A DNA stretch of 64,000 nt from Pseudomonas fluorescens (GCF_902497775.2 NZ_OZ024668.1:4572326-4636325), one strand, 5' to 3'. Positions 7,848-18,689 are shown, counted from the first letter of the stretch. Numbers and translations are program-made. The notes: generated by a model not told the origin, from the sequence alone.

Positions 7848-8634
7848 TGCTTGGTTTCCAGCGCGCCATCAGCCGGCGCATGGCTTGCCAGACGTCCGCC
7901 TTGCGTTGCGGCTCGTCCATCAACAGTTCGAGCCCCGGCAAGGCCCAGGCAGCGCCCAGCCCCTCAACCGGCAACTCGCGATAATACGCCTCGGCGTCGG
8001 CCTCACCGGCAAAACGCACGGCAGGCAGGCCGATCAGCCACAGGCAGACACATGGCGCGTCTTCAAGACGGGCCTGGATGAAGCCCTGGACGAAATCGGT
8101 CGCGGCCTGCGGGCCCTGGTCAAGGTTGCCGCGCACCAGCAACGGCCAGCGCACCGGCTCGCCGATGATCTGCGGGCTGTCCGGCAGGCCGGCGGCGCGC
8201 AGCATGTCCTTGAGCAGCAGATAGGAAGGATCGCGGCTCTGGAACGGCTCGCCCGTGGCCAACTCCACCAGCAGCAGGCAATTGCCGGCGCGCAGCAGTT
8301 GCAGGGCAAAGCGTGGCGGCGGCACCGGGGCGGGCCTGGCGACGACTGGCTTTTCGGCCTCATCCACCGGCTTGGCCGCCACTTTCGGCAGGCTGCCGGG
8401 GCGCGGGATCTCGATCTTCGGGCGCTCGCCGGAGCGCACCTGCGGCGCACTCGGCGCTACGGTTGCGGCCGCAGGCGCCTGCTCCTGCGGCTCGAACGCC
8501 GGCTCCTCGAGCGCCGCCACCGGCAGCAACAGCTCCGGGCGCGACGGCGCGGCGAACGGCAGTTCGGCGCGCGGCAGCCAGTGCACCACTTGCATGGCGT
8601 TGAGGTAAGCGCGGCGGCGGGACTCGATTAACAA
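7840..8634 (-). CDS. Probable DNA polymerase III psi subunit (cryptic HolD)
   Basis: This 264-residue protein has a short N-terminal conserved patch (ESRRRAYLNAMQVVHWLPR) and a Pro/Ala-rich linker at about residues 30-105. A globular C-terminal part runs from FALQLLRAGNCLLLVELATG to the end. The linker makes it look like a TonB-type energy transducer, but there is no membrane helix. Gene order (directly upstream of rimI, overlapping by 8 bases) matches E. coli holD-rimI, and a divergent psi subunit has been described for P. aeruginosa. I infer the same role, binding chi and the clamp loader. The start is a TTG; an ATG 13 codons later would remove the conserved N-terminal patch. Confidence 0.6.
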   Translation of the reverse strand: MLIESRRRAYLNAMQVVHWLPRAELPFAAPSRPELLLPVAALEEPAFEPQEQAPAAATVAPSAPQVRSGERPKIEIPRPGSLPKVAAKPVDEAEKPVVARPAPVPPPRFALQLLRAGNCLLLVELATGEPFQSRDPSYLLLKDMLRAAGLPDSPQIIGEPVRWPLLVRGNLDQGPQAATDFVQGFIQARLEDAPCVCLWLIGLPAVRFAGEADAEAYYRELPVEGLGAAWALPGLELLMDEPQRKADVWQAMRRLMARWKPSNE

Positions 8635-8815
8635 GAAAGATCGGCCATCTGTGGATAAGTCAGGGGGCGATATTCTAACGTTGTTCGCCGCTGCGCGCCG
8701 CTGTTGATCGGCAGAAAACCGCCCGACAGCAGCTTGAAGCGATCAAGGGGGTGAATCGACAGGCGTCTGATGCAGTACAATCGGCGCTTTTATTTGGCAA
8801 CGAGTCGACCCGCCA

Positions 8816-10093
8816 ATGATCGAACCCAAGCGCGTCCTGCGCGCCCTAGCCGAACACTGGGCCCTGCTCGAGCCGTTGTGCGAGCGCTTCGACGGGGGCA
8901 CCCTGAGCCTGGCCGAACTGCGCCAGCAACTGGCCACCCAGCAGCTGGAGAGCACGCCCCAGGACATCACCAGCCTGCTCGACGTCTGGATTCGCCTGGA
9001 CATCCTGGTGCCAGTGGCAAAAAGCCCGAACCGTTTCGAGCTCAACGCCCAGATCCATGACTTTCTGGCCTATCTGCGCCGCGAGCACCGCCTGGGCCTG
9101 TGCCTGGAGATCGAAGCCTACCTGCGCCACCTCGAGCGCCTGGCCGGGCATATCCAGGATGCCTTCGAGATTCGCGACGGCAACGACCTGGCGCGCCAGT
9201 TGCGCCTGCTCGACATGCGCGTGCGCGATGTCCTGAAGAAGCTCGACAACGACGAACAGGCGCTGGTCGCCGTGGCCGAACGGGCTAAGACCCACGACCG
9301 GCAGATCCCGCTGCGCCAGCGTTACGCTGAAGTCCTGGCGACCTGGGACGAATACGTCGAACCGATGATCCAGCTGGTCAACGCCGATGGCGCCTTCGAG
9401 CAAGGCGTGCGCAAGGTCGAGACCGTGCTGCTGCGTTTGCTCGGCGAGCAGGCCCGCCTCGGCCACCTGGTCGACGACGACATGCTCCTGCGCACCCACG
9501 CGCGCATCCTCGAAATGCAGACCAGCGCCCAGCTGACCCTGCGCCATGCCCGCGAACTGCTGCTGCCGCTGCGTGAAGAAGCACGCCGGCACAACGCCGT
9601 GACCCGGGGCGCGGCCCTGGCCCTGTCGGTGATCCGCCGCAAAGGCCTGGACGCCGTGCCGCAAGCGGCCATGCCGCTGTTCACCCGTCCGCAGAGCACC
9701 TTCCTCGGCAGCGCCAGCCAGGTTGAAGCCTACGTCTATGCCCTGGCCCGTTTCGAGCCCAAGCCTGCGCAGTTTCCCAAGGCCCACAAGAGCCACAGGG
9801 GCGACGCCCCGCGCGCGCCGCGCACGGTCAAAGAAATGCTCGAACGCTGCGAAGACGCCCTGCCGCTGCCGGACCTGATGGTCTGGCTGCTCGACCAGGA
9901 GCCCGAAGGCGCCACCGACGAGCTGCTGTACTGGTTCTCGCGCCTGTCGCGGGAAAAGCGCTTTGCCCGCGAGCGCCTCGAGCGCCGCGAATACATTACC
10001 CGCGAACACCTGGTCAGCCTGCGTTCCTTCGCTCTGACATCGAGCCGCGAACCATCGCCTGAGCCCACTGCGAGCCCTGCCCATGCATCTTGA
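8816..10093 (+). CDS. mksF: Condensin kleisin subunit MksF
   Basis: This 425-residue protein is the kleisin of the MksBEF condensin, which compacts and segregates DNA. It begins with a winged-helix-like segment (LRALAEHWALLEPLCERFDGG). A long helical middle includes several Arg/Leu-rich stretches (DMRVRDVLKKLDNDEQAL), and a C-terminal winged-helix region runs from PLPDLMVWLLDQE. The length matches known MksF proteins. It is first in a three-gene operon: its end overlaps mksE by 11 bases. A probable -10 TACAAT lies at 8776-8781. The operon has no mksG/jetD nuclease gene, so it is the chromosome-organising type rather than a Wadjet defence set. Confidence 0.87.
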   Translation: MIEPKRVLRALAEHWALLEPLCERFDGGTLSLAELRQQLATQQLESTPQDITSLLDVWIRLDILVPVAKSPNRFELNAQIHDFLAYLRREHRLGLCLEIEAYLRHLERLAGHIQDAFEIRDGNDLARQLRLLDMRVRDVLKKLDNDEQALVAVAERAKTHDRQIPLRQRYAEVLATWDEYVEPMIQLVNADGAFEQGVRKVETVLLRLLGEQARLGHLVDDDMLLRTHARILEMQTSAQLTLRHARELLLPLREEARRHNAVTRGAALALSVIRRKGLDAVPQAAMPLFTRPQSTFLGSASQVEAYVYALARFEPKPAQFPKAHKSHRGDAPRAPRTVKEMLERCEDALPLPDLMVWLLDQEPEGATDELLYWFSRLSREKRFARERLERREYITREHLVSLRSFALTSSREPSPEPTASPAHAS

Positions 10094-10784
10094 TCTTTCC
10101 GAACTGTCCCAGCTCGCACCGATCTTCCGCGAGCTGTTCAAGGGCTTTCACATCAGCCGCCGCGACCCGGAGCTGTACGCCCAACTGTCGAACTTCCAGG
10201 ACCAGTACCGTGGCCTGTTCAAGGCCCTGGGCTTTGAACTGGTGTGCGACACCCGCGGCTTTTACTACTTCGTCCCGGATCTTGCCGCCGCCCAGGTCAA
10301 CAAGACCGCCCAGCGCCTGTCGCTGTTCACCTTCATCCTGGTCGAGCACCTGGCCGACCAGGGCCGCGACCCGATGTCGGTGCTCGACGGTGGCAGCCTG
10401 GGGCGCGACGAGCTGCCATCGCTGCTGGAAAAGTACCGCGACCTGTTCATCCAGGCCGAGGTGCAGACCCCGGACGAACTGGAAGAGAAGATCATGCGCC
10501 GCATGACCCAGCTCGGCTTTGCCCACGAAGAGAACGGCATCTACCGCTTCCTGCCGCCGATGCACCGCTTCCTCGACGTCTGCCTGTCGGTCCAGCAGGA
10601 CCGCGACCTGGCTGCCAGCCTGCACAGCGCCCTGCCGCTGCCAACGCCGGTACTGGTCGAGGAAGAGAGCCCGGAAGAGCTCAACCGTACCGACGACCCG
10701 CTGGACCTCAGCCCGTTCGAAGAAAGCGAAGAAGACGCCTTGGCCCGAGCCATTGCGCAAGAGCAACAGGAGATTGACGCATGA
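10083..10784 (+). CDS. mksE: Condensin subunit MksE
   Basis: This 233-residue accessory subunit binds MksF and regulates the MksB ATPase. Recognisable parts are LFKGFHISRRDPELY near the N-terminus, the central helical segment SLFTFILVEHLADQGRDP and a low-complexity acidic tail (ESPEELNRTDDPLDLS) that ends in EQQEIDA. The ATG lies inside the end of mksF (11-base overlap), and its stop overlaps the mksB start as ATGA. Translation of all three genes is thus coupled. Length and order F-E-B match the P. aeruginosa operon. Confidence 0.86.
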   Translation: MHLDLSELSQLAPIFRELFKGFHISRRDPELYAQLSNFQDQYRGLFKALGFELVCDTRGFYYFVPDLAAAQVNKTAQRLSLFTFILVEHLADQGRDPMSVLDGGSLGRDELPSLLEKYRDLFIQAEVQTPDELEEKIMRRMTQLGFAHEENGIYRFLPPMHRFLDVCLSVQQDRDLAASLHSALPLPTPVLVEEESPEELNRTDDPLDLSPFEESEEDALARAIAQEQQEIDA

Positions 10785-13612
10785 GCCAGGAACGCTACGG
10801 CATTCGCCGCTTCGCACTGCTCAACACCGCCGGCTACAGCCTGGGCCTGTTCCCCCTGGAACACCCGCTGTCGGTCTACGGTGCCAACAACCTGGGCAAG
10901 AGTGCCTCGATCAACGCCCTGCAATTCCCGATCCTGGCGCGCATGTCCGACATGAGCTTCGGCAAGTACAGCCTGGAACAGTCGCGGCGCTTCTACTTTG
11001 CCACCGACACCAGCTACATCCTCTGCGAGGTCAACCTGCCCCACGGCCCGCACGTGATCGGCGTGGTCGGCCGCGGCCCGGGTGGCGGTTTCGGTCACCA
11101 GTTCTTCGCCTATGCCGGCGAACTGGACCTGGCCCACTACCAGAAGAACGACACCTGCCTGCGCCAGAAAGAGCTGTTCAGCAACCTCGAGCGCAACGGC
11201 CTGAAAGCCTACGAGCTCAAGCCTGACGAGCTGCGCCGCCTGCTGGTCGGCGGTCACACCTCGATCCCGCTGGACCTGACCCTGATCCCGCTGCGTTCCA
11301 CCAGCGAGCAGAGCCTGAAGACCTTCCGCGCGCTGTTCATCAACCTGCTGCACATGCGCGAGATCACCGCGGCCAAGCTCAAGCAGCTGTTCCTCGATGC
11401 CTTCGAGCACAGCCTGCGTTCGGGCAGCGTCGACTACATCGCCGCCTGCGAAGAAGCCTTCCGCGACGTGCGACGCATGGAGCAGGACTACAACTCGCTG
11501 GTCGCCGCCGGCCCGCTGGTCGAGGCCCTGGCCAACGGTGTAGCCCAGCGCGACATCCTGCGCGGCAAGCTGCATCGCCTGTCGCCACTGCTCGACTCGC
11601 TGCTCGGCACCTGGCAGGACTACGCCAGCGCACGCAAAGAAGAGCTGGTGATCCAGGTCGAGCACTACAAGAACGAACAGGACAGCCTGCAGAACGACCA
11701 GCGCGGCGGCACCCAGGAGCTGATGCGCCTGGAACGCGAGATCACTGGCGTGCAGCGCTGGCTTGGCGAGCTGTCGGTGCTCAAGCACCGCTTCGCTCTG
11801 GTCGACGACGTCAAGGTCCTGGAACAGCAACTGCTGGCCGCCAAGGACGCCCACGACGAACTGGCCGGTGCCCTGGCGCAGTCGCGCCAGTTCAGCGCCG
11901 AAGACCTCGAAGAGCGTCTGCGCGAGCTGGAAAAACGCCTGAAATCGGTCAAGCAGCAGCTCGACCACGCCGACAACAACAGCTATGCCCGCCTGCGTGA
12001 AGAGTTCTCGCAGCAGGACGTCGAGCGCCTGATGCGCCTGTTCAACGGTGCGCTGTTCAGCCTGCCGCTGGGCGAGCGCGGCATTGAGCTTGACGACAGC
12101 GATGTCTGGGTCAAATCCCTGGAGGCGGTACTCGACGGCTTCAAGGGCGAGCGCTTCGAAGCCCCGGGCCTGTCCATCGACCTCTCGCACATCGAGCCCC
12201 CTGCCCTGCAGGCCCTGGCCGACCGCGCCGCCCTGCGCGACCAGAAGGAACGCCTGGACAAAGAGCTCAAGCAGCTCAAGACCCAGCAGGCCGTCGCCGC
12301 CGACCGCGCCGCGAGCAAAACCCAGACCGAGGCCCTGTACCAGCAGGTACTGGATGCGCAAAAAGCCCTGGAAGACTTCCGCCGCACCCAGACCCTGTCT
12401 GCCGAAGAAGGCGACAAGCTTGAGCAACTGGCGCAGATGGAAGCCGCCCAGGACGAACTCAAGCGCTCCAGCGACGCCTTCACCGAACGCGTCCAGCAAC
12501 TGTCGGCCAAGCTGCAACTGGTAGGCCGCCAGATCGCCGACATGGAAGCCAAGCAGCGCACCCTCGACGACGCCCTGCGCCGCCGTCAGCTGCTGCCTGC
12601 CGACCTGCCGTTCGGCACGCCGTTCATGGAGCCGGTCGACGACAGCATGGACAACCTGCTGCCACTGCTCAACGACTACCAGGACAGTTGGCAGGGCCTG
12701 CTGCGGGTCGATGGCCAGATCGAAGCGCTGTACGCCCAGGTACGCCTCAAGGGCGTGGCCAAGTTCGACAGCGAAGACGACATGGAGCGCCGCCTGCAAC
12801 TGCTGATCAACGCCTACTCGCACCGCACCGAAGAAGCCCTGACCCTGGGCAAGGCGCGCCGCGCCGCGGTGACCGACATCGCCCGGACCCTGCGCAACAT
12901 CCGCAGCGACTACGACAGCCTCGAGCACCAGCTGGCGCTGTTCAACCGCGAGATCAACAAGCGTCAGGTGTCCAACCTGCAGAGCTTTCGCATCGTCCTG
13001 GCGCCGAACAAGGAAGCGCTCAAGCACATCGACCAGATCATCCACAGCGCCGGCCAGTACGAGGAAGGCGAGACCCTCTCGGTGTTCGACCTCAGCGCCA
13101 GTGCCGAGCAGGACAACAAGAACGAAGAGGCCAAGGAATACCTGGCACGGCTGGTGGCGGCCAACCACAACCAGCTGGGCCTGAAGGACCTGTTCGAACT
13201 GGCCTTCGAGATCACCAAGGTCGGTGGCCAGCCGGTAATCCACACCGACATCGACGGTGCGGCGTCCAACGGCACCACCATGACCATCAAGGCGCTGACC
13301 AACATGTACTTGTTGCTGCACCTGATGGACCGCGACCTGGCCGGTCGCGTGCGCCTGCCTTACTACCTGGACGAAGCGGCCGACATTGACGAACGCAACC
13401 AGGCAGCGCTGCTGGAAACCAGCTTGCAACTGGGGTTCGTACCGATTCTGGCGAGCGTCAAGCCGCAGGTCTCGGCGCATGTCGCCATCGACCTGGAAGG
13501 CGGCAGCGGGCCGAACGGGATCTACATCGACGAGGCGGACTGGAAGTACATCAGCCGCCGGGATGTGGAGAAGGCAGTGGTGCGGGCAGAAGAGGAAGAA
13601 GCTTCAGCCTGA
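10781..13612 (+). CDS. mksB: SMC-like condensin ATPase MksB
   Basis: This 943-residue SMC-type motor has a Walker A motif at residues 34-41 (GANNLGKS) and long coiled coils from about 220 to 700. A short hinge-like interruption lies near FNGALFSLPLGERGIELDD. The C-terminal head has the Walker B region (RLPYYLDEAADIDERN) and signature-like residues. It forms a dimer that loads on DNA through MksE and MksF and drives condensation. It is the last gene of the operon; a REP pair starts six bases after its stop. No toxin, nuclease or phage gene flanks it. Confidence 0.9.
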   Translation: MSQERYGIRRFALLNTAGYSLGLFPLEHPLSVYGANNLGKSASINALQFPILARMSDMSFGKYSLEQSRRFYFATDTSYILCEVNLPHGPHVIGVVGRGPGGGFGHQFFAYAGELDLAHYQKNDTCLRQKELFSNLERNGLKAYELKPDELRRLLVGGHTSIPLDLTLIPLRSTSEQSLKTFRALFINLLHMREITAAKLKQLFLDAFEHSLRSGSVDYIAACEEAFRDVRRMEQDYNSLVAAGPLVEALANGVAQRDILRGKLHRLSPLLDSLLGTWQDYASARKEELVIQVEHYKNEQDSLQNDQRGGTQELMRLEREITGVQRWLGELSVLKHRFALVDDVKVLEQQLLAAKDAHDELAGALAQSRQFSAEDLEERLRELEKRLKSVKQQLDHADNNSYARLREEFSQQDVERLMRLFNGALFSLPLGERGIELDDSDVWVKSLEAVLDGFKGERFEAPGLSIDLSHIEPPALQALADRAALRDQKERLDKELKQLKTQQAVAADRAASKTQTEALYQQVLDAQKALEDFRRTQTLSAEEGDKLEQLAQMEAAQDELKRSSDAFTERVQQLSAKLQLVGRQIADMEAKQRTLDDALRRRQLLPADLPFGTPFMEPVDDSMDNLLPLLNDYQDSWQGLLRVDGQIEALYAQVRLKGVAKFDSEDDMERRLQLLINAYSHRTEEALTLGKARRAAVTDIARTLRNIRSDYDSLEHQLALFNREINKRQVSNLQSFRIVLAPNKEALKHIDQIIHSAGQYEEGETLSVFDLSASAEQDNKNEEAKEYLARLVAANHNQLGLKDLFELAFEITKVGGQPVIHTDIDGAASNGTTMTIKALTNMYLLLHLMDRDLAGRVRLPYYLDEAADIDERNQAALLETSLQLGFVPILASVKPQVSAHVAIDLEGGSGPNGIYIDEADWKYISRRDVEKAVVRAEEEEASA

Positions 13613-13617
13613 AGCTA

Positions 13618-13672
13618 ATCGCGGGGCAAGCCCGCTCCCACCGGTCCAGTGGGAGCGGGCTTGCCCCGCGAT
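13618..13672. repeat. REP palindrome pair
   Basis: Two inverted REP cores, ATCGCGGGGCAAGCCCGCTC and its complement, lie between the convergent ends of mksB and creA. The combined hairpin could end or protect both transcripts. Confidence 0.9.
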
Positions 13673-13687
13673 GAACTCAACCCGGTG

Positions 13688-14146
13688 TTACTGCTGCGCC
13701 CACGGCAAGATCGGAATCGCCGTCACAGCATTTTGCGGACTGCCTTCGATGATCCGGTCGGAGTACACCAGATAGACCAGGGTGTTGCGCTTCTTGTCGA
13801 GGAAACGCACCACCTGCATGGTCTTGAACACCAGCGAGGTGCGCTCTTTGAACACCTCGTCACCGTCCTTGAGCTGTTCCTTGAAGCGGATCGGCCCGAC
13901 CTGACGGCAGGCGATCGAAGCTTCGGCGCGATCCTCAGCCAGGCCCAGGCCGCCTTTCAAACCGCCCGTCTTGGCCCGCGACAGATAGCAGGTCACGCCC
14001 TCGACTTTCGGGTCGTCAAACGCCTCGACAACGATGCGGTCATTCGGCCCGACGATCTTGAATACCGTCGATACCTGGCCAATCTCCTCGGCCGACGCCA
14101 ATACCGGCAACGCCAGCAGCGCCGCTGCAATTATCCCTTTGAACAC
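13688..14146 (-). CDS. creA: CreA-family exported protein
   Basis: This 152-residue protein has an N-terminal signal peptide ([18 protein letters not shown]) and the CreA core: [20 protein letters not shown], then [18 protein letters not shown] and [11 protein letters not shown]. Two cysteines probably form a disulfide. CreA is conserved across proteobacteria and periplasmic, but its role is unknown. It is downstream of proB in the same direction with a 10-base gap, so the two are probably co-transcribed. Confidence 0.9.
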   Translation of the reverse strand: MFKGIIAAALLALPVLASAEEIGQVSTVFKIVGPNDRIVVEAFDDPKVEGVTCYLSRAKTGGLKGGLGLAEDRAEASIACRQVGPIRFKEQLKDGDEVFKERTSLVFKTMQVVRFLDKKRNTLVYLVYSDRIIEGSPQNAVTAIPILPWAQQ

Positions 14147-14156
14147 ACGTATTTCC

Positions 14157-15275
14157 TCAGACCAGAATCAGGTTGTCGCGGTGCACCAGCTCCGGCTCGG
14201 CGATGTAGCCCAGCAGGCCCTCGATCGCGTCGGACGGCTGGCCAATGATTTTCTGTGCTTCCAGGGCGCTGTAGTTGGCAAGGCCGCGGGCGACCTCAAG
14301 GCCATCCGGGCCAACGCAGACCACCATCTCACCACGGCGGAAGCTGCCCTGCACAGTCTTCACACCGACCGGCAACAGGCTTTTGTTGTCCTTGCGCAGA
14401 GCCTTGACCGCGCCCTCGTCGAGCACCAGGGTGCCACGGGTCTGCAGGTGCCCGGCCAGCCACTGCTTGCGCGCGGCGATCATGCCGCGTTCGGGTGACA
14501 GCAGGGTACCCAGGCGCTCGCCCGCCTTGAGCCGGTCGAGCACACGCTCCAGGCGACCACCGACGATGATCGTGTGAGCACCGGAACGCGCCGCCAGGCG
14601 CGCCGCCCGCAGCTTGGTCTGCATGCCGCCGCGGCCCAGGGCGCCGCCGGTACCACCGGCTACAGCGTCGAGGCTCGGATCGTCGGCACGGGCTTCGTAG
14701 ATGAGTTGCGCATCAGGATTGTTGCGCGGGTCGGCATCGAACATGCCGTCGCGGTCGGTGAGGATCACCAGCAGGTCGGCTTCCACCAGGTTGGCCACCA
14801 GCGCCGCCAGGGTGTCGTTGTCGCCGAAGCGGATCTCGTCGGTGACCACCGTGTCGTTCTCGTTGATCACCGGCACCACGCCCAGTTCCACCAGGGTGCG
14901 CAGGGTGCTGCGGGCATTGAGGTAACGCTTGCGGTCAGACAGGTCGTCGTGGGTCAGGAGGATCTGCGCGGTGTGCCGGCCATGCTCGGCAAAGCTCGAC
15001 TCCCAGGCCTGCACCAGGCCCATCTGGCCGATCGAGGCCGCCGCCTGCAGCTCGTTCATCGCACTCGGTCGCTTGGCCCAGCCCAAACGGCTCATCCCGG
15101 CGGCAACCGCCCCGGACGACACCAGCACCAACTCGACACCCGCCTCATGCAACGCCACCATCTGCTCGACCCAGACACCCATGGCCGCGCGATCCAGACC
15201 CTTGCCATCTGCTGTCAGCAGGGCACTGCCGATTTTCACGACCCAGCGCTGCGCACCCGTCACCTTGCTCCGCAT
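14157..15275 (-). CDS. proB: Glutamate 5-kinase
   Basis: This 372-residue cytoplasmic enzyme phosphorylates glutamate in the first step of proline synthesis. The amino-acid kinase domain (residues about 8-265) shows [32 protein letters not shown] and the glycine-rich [21 protein letters not shown]-terminal PUA domain follows from [17 protein letters not shown]. Length and order are those of full-length ProB. It follows obgE, with a terminator in the 75-base gap, and precedes creA. Confidence 0.96.
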   Translation of the reverse strand: MRSKVTGAQRWVVKIGSALLTADGKGLDRAAMGVWVEQMVALHEAGVELVLVSSGAVAAGMSRLGWAKRPSAMNELQAAASIGQMGLVQAWESSFAEHGRHTAQILLTHDDLSDRKRYLNARSTLRTLVELGVVPVINENDTVVTDEIRFGDNDTLAALVANLVEADLLVILTDRDGMFDADPRNNPDAQLIYEARADDPSLDAVAGGTGGALGRGGMQTKLRAARLAARSGAHTIIVGGRLERVLDRLKAGERLGTLLSPERGMIAARKQWLAGHLQTRGTLVLDEGAVKALRKDNKSLLPVGVKTVQGSFRRGEMVVCVGPDGLEVARGLANYSALEAQKIIGQPSDAIEGLLGYIAEPELVHRDNLILV

Positions 15276-15308
15276 CTTCTTCCAACCTATTCAGATCTTT
15301 AGATACCA

Positions 15309-15334
15309 AAACGCCGCTCCTGAGAGCGGCGTTT
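15309..15334 (-). terminator. Intrinsic terminator after obgE
   Basis: Eleven-base stem AAACGCCGCTC/GAGCGGCGTTT with a four-base loop. On the minus strand it follows the obgE stop and ends in GTTTTGG. Read-through to proB is likely to be partial. Confidence 0.7.
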
Positions 15335-15350
15335 AGTGTACTGCAACGAA

Positions 15351-16589
<1,239 letters not shown>

Positions 16590-16722
16590 TCAGCTGGACG
16601 AGCTGAGTGACACAAAGACATAAGGCTCTTGCAAAAGTGAGCGCGGCGGCCCCGTCACGACAGTAACAACCCACGCCGGCAGCCCATACAAACAGCTTTG
16701 CAAGAGACTCACCCCACAAACG

Positions 16723-16751
16723 AAAAAGCCCCGTCGCGAGACAGGGCTTTT
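16723..16751 (-). terminator. Intrinsic terminator after rpmA
   Basis: Stem AAAAGCCC/GGGCTTTT extended by GTC/GAC across one C-A mismatch, closed by a GCGA tetraloop, with CGTTTGTGG following on the minus strand. It separates the ribosomal protein pair from obgE. Confidence 0.85.
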
Positions 16752-16766
16752 CCAGCGTTCGCGCGA

Positions 16767-17024
16767 TTACTCGGCGACAACGCTCACGTAACGACGACCG
16801 AAGGCGCCTTTTACTTCGAACTTGATCTTACCCGCGATCTTGGCGAACAGGGTGTGATCTTTACCCATGCCAACGCCATAGCCAGCGTGGAATTGGGTGC
16901 CGCGCTGACGCACGATGATGTTGCCAGGAATGATAGCCTGGCCGCCATACATCTTCACGCCAAGGCGTTTGGCTTCTGAGTCGCGACCGTTACGGGTACT
17001 ACCACCAGCTTTTTTGTGTGCCAT
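16767..17024 (-). CDS. rpmA: 50S ribosomal protein L27
   Basis: This 85-residue large-subunit protein has a mobile N-terminus that reaches the peptidyl-transferase centre. It starts [20 protein letters not shown] after the initiator Met, with no cleavable leader as found in Firmicutes. It then has [18 protein letters not shown] and [14 protein letters not shown]. It is 32 bases downstream of rplU in one operon. Confidence 0.98.
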   Translation of the reverse strand: MAHKKAGGSTRNGRDSEAKRLGVKMYGGQAIIPGNIIVRQRGTQFHAGYGVGMGKDHTLFAKIAGKIKFEVKGAFGRRYVSVVAE

Positions 17025-17056
17025 GGTTCAAATTCTCCAGAAATGGATTCAGGCGA

Positions 17057-17368
17057 TTAAGCCGAAATACCGGTGATCTTGATTTCGGTGAACCACTGGC
17101 GGTGGCCCATACGCTTCATGTGGTGCTTACGGCGGCGGAACTTGATGATGCGCACTTTGTCGTGACGACCTTGGGAGATCACTTCAGCAACAACCTTGGC
17201 ACCAGCAACGACTGGAGCGCCGATGTTCACGTCGTCGCCATTGGCAACCAACAGAACGCGGTCGAAAGTCACGGATTCGCCAGTGGCGATTTCCAGTTTT
17301 TCGATTTTCAGGTATTCACCTTCGGCGACTTTGTACTGCTTGCCACCGGTAACAATTACTGCGTACAT
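17057..17368 (-). CDS. rplU: 50S ribosomal protein L21
   Basis: This 103-residue protein of the large subunit binds 23S rRNA. The start at [14 protein letters not shown] is the conserved L21 N-terminus and has GGAG (GGAGAAATACCC) before it. Other motifs are [22 protein letters not shown] and [20 protein letters not shown]. It is first gene of the rplU-rpmA operon and has a well-formed promoter 130 bases upstream, facing away from ispB. Confidence 0.98.
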   Translation of the reverse strand: MYAVIVTGGKQYKVAEGEYLKIEKLEIATGESVTFDRVLLVANGDDVNIGAPVVAGAKVVAEVISQGRHDKVRIIKFRRRKHHMKRMGHRQWFTEIKITGISA

Positions 17369-17500
17369 GGGTATTTCTCCGATAATCCTGCTCACCCAGC
17401 TCTTTATAGGAAGAGTATTGGCTGGCATGGCTGCATAGGGCTGGAACGGCCCAGTGCAATTGCGTAAGGCAGGTGCTGCCCAGGAAGTTCAGGGTGCGCG

Positions 17501-17529
17501 ATTGTACGCAAGCCCCGCTTTGCTTGCAA
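17501..17529 (-). promoter_or_regulatory. Sigma-70 promoter of rplU-rpmA
   Basis: On the minus strand, -35 TTGCAA (17524-17529), a 17-base spacer and -10 TACAAT (17501-17506). It is back to back with the ispB promoter. The leader of about 125 bases before rplU shows no obvious hairpin that I could support. Confidence 0.75.
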
Positions 17530-17559
17530 GTCCCACCCCCGGCCCACGGGCAGCGCGCC

Positions 17560-17588
17560 TTGACACGCCGGGACCCGCGACCTAGCAT
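17560..17588 (+). promoter_or_regulatory. Sigma-70 promoter of ispB
   Basis: Perfect -35 TTGACA (17560-17565), a 17-base spacer and -10 TAGCAT (17583-17588). Transcription should begin near 17595, leaving a short leader. This argues against the earlier in-frame ATG at 17603 as the start. Confidence 0.8.
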
Positions 17589-17620
17589 GCCGCGCAACCT
17601 TTATGGAGCACCTGTGGCCG

Positions 17621-18589
17621 ATGCAACCCCAAGCTTTCTACCGTGCGGTAGCGGATGACTTCAGCGCCGTTGACGAGATTATCAAGAAACAGCTGACTTC
17701 GCGTGTACCGCTGGTATCGAAAATCGGCGACTACATTACCTCGGCCGGCGGCAAGCGCCTGCGCCCGCTGCTGGTGCTGCTGTGCGGCAAGGCCCTGGGC
17801 CGCGAAGGCGACGACCTGCGCCTGCTGGCCGCCACCATCGAGTTCCTGCACACCGCCACCCTGCTGCATGACGACGTCGTCGACATGTCCGGCATGCGCC
17901 GTGGCCGCTCGACCGCCAACGCCCTGTGGGGCAACGCGCCGAGCGTGCTGGTCGGTGACTTCCTGTACTCGCGCTCGTTCGAGATGATGGTCGAACTGGG
18001 CTCGATGCCGGTCATGCAGATCCTCTCCAAGGCCACCCGGGTCATCGCCGAAGGCGAAGTCCTGCAGCTGTCCAAGGTACGCGACGCCAGCACCACCGAA
18101 GAAGTCTACATGGACGTCATCCGCGGCAAGACCGCGATGCTGTTCGAGGCCTCGACCCACAGCGCCGCAGCCCTGGCCCAGGCGACCGAGGAGCAGAGCG
18201 AAGCCCTGCGCACCTTCGGTGATCACCTGGGCGTGGCCTTCCAGCTGGTCGACGACCTGCTCGACTACAAGGGCGATGCGCAAACCCTGGGCAAGAACGT
18301 CGGTGACGACCTGGCCGAAGGCAAGCCGACCCTGCCACTGATCTACACCATGCGCGAAGGTACCGCTGAACAGGCCGCGCTGGTCCGCCAGGCGATCCAG
18401 AAAGGCGGCATCGAAGACCTCGAGAGCATCCGCGCGGCCGTCGAAGCCTCCGGCTCGCTGGACTACACCGCCAAGCTGGCCCGCGACTACGTGGCCCGCG
18501 CCATTGCCTGCCTGGACGTGCTGCCCGCCAGCGAATACCGCGATGCGCTGGTCGAACTCAGCGAATTCGCCGTCGCCCGCACGCACTGA
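17621..18589 (+). CDS. ispB: Octaprenyl/nonaprenyl diphosphate synthase
   Basis: This 322-residue trans-prenyltransferase makes the ubiquinone side chain. It has the two Asp-rich motifs: the first aspartate-rich region as LLHDDVVDMSGMRRG (residues about 82-96) and the second as FQLVDDLLDYKGD (about 208-220). GGKRLRP near residue 45 is the diphosphate-binding motif. The start at MQPQAFYRAV gives the Pseudomonas IspB length and has GGAG 12 bases upstream. An ATG six codons earlier lacks one. It is divergent to rplU, as is usual in gamma-proteobacteria. Confidence 0.95.
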   Translation: MQPQAFYRAVADDFSAVDEIIKKQLTSRVPLVSKIGDYITSAGGKRLRPLLVLLCGKALGREGDDLRLLAATIEFLHTATLLHDDVVDMSGMRRGRSTANALWGNAPSVLVGDFLYSRSFEMMVELGSMPVMQILSKATRVIAEGEVLQLSKVRDASTTEEVYMDVIRGKTAMLFEASTHSAAALAQATEEQSEALRTFGDHLGVAFQLVDDLLDYKGDAQTLGKNVGDDLAEGKPTLPLIYTMREGTAEQAALVRQAIQKGGIEDLESIRAAVEASGSLDYTAKLARDYVARAIACLDVLPASEYRDALVELSEFAVARTH

Positions 18590-18689
18590 TCCCCTGCTCC
18601 GGCCCATCGCTCGATGGGCCCGATTAGCCTCAGACGGTCAAAACCCTATACAATGTAGGTTTTGTACCTGTACGTCTTGAGGAACCTTA

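Noticed and set aside
7840..8634. TonB-like energy transducer
   Set aside because: There is a Pro-rich linker but no N-terminal TM helix and no TonB C-terminal signature; the rimI context argues for HolD.
10541..13480. 979-codon open frame opposite mksB
   Set aside because: Antisense to a well-supported SMC-like gene; its Val/Gln/Leu-rich sequence is typical of a reverse-strand shadow.
8816..13612. Wadjet/JetABCD defence system
   Set aside because: The three condensin genes are present, but there is no jetD/mksG and no defence or phage gene nearby.
17482..17620. Ribosomal protein L21 leader RNA
   Set aside because: No stable hairpin could be supported in the leader before rplU, and the known L21 leader class belongs to Firmicutes.
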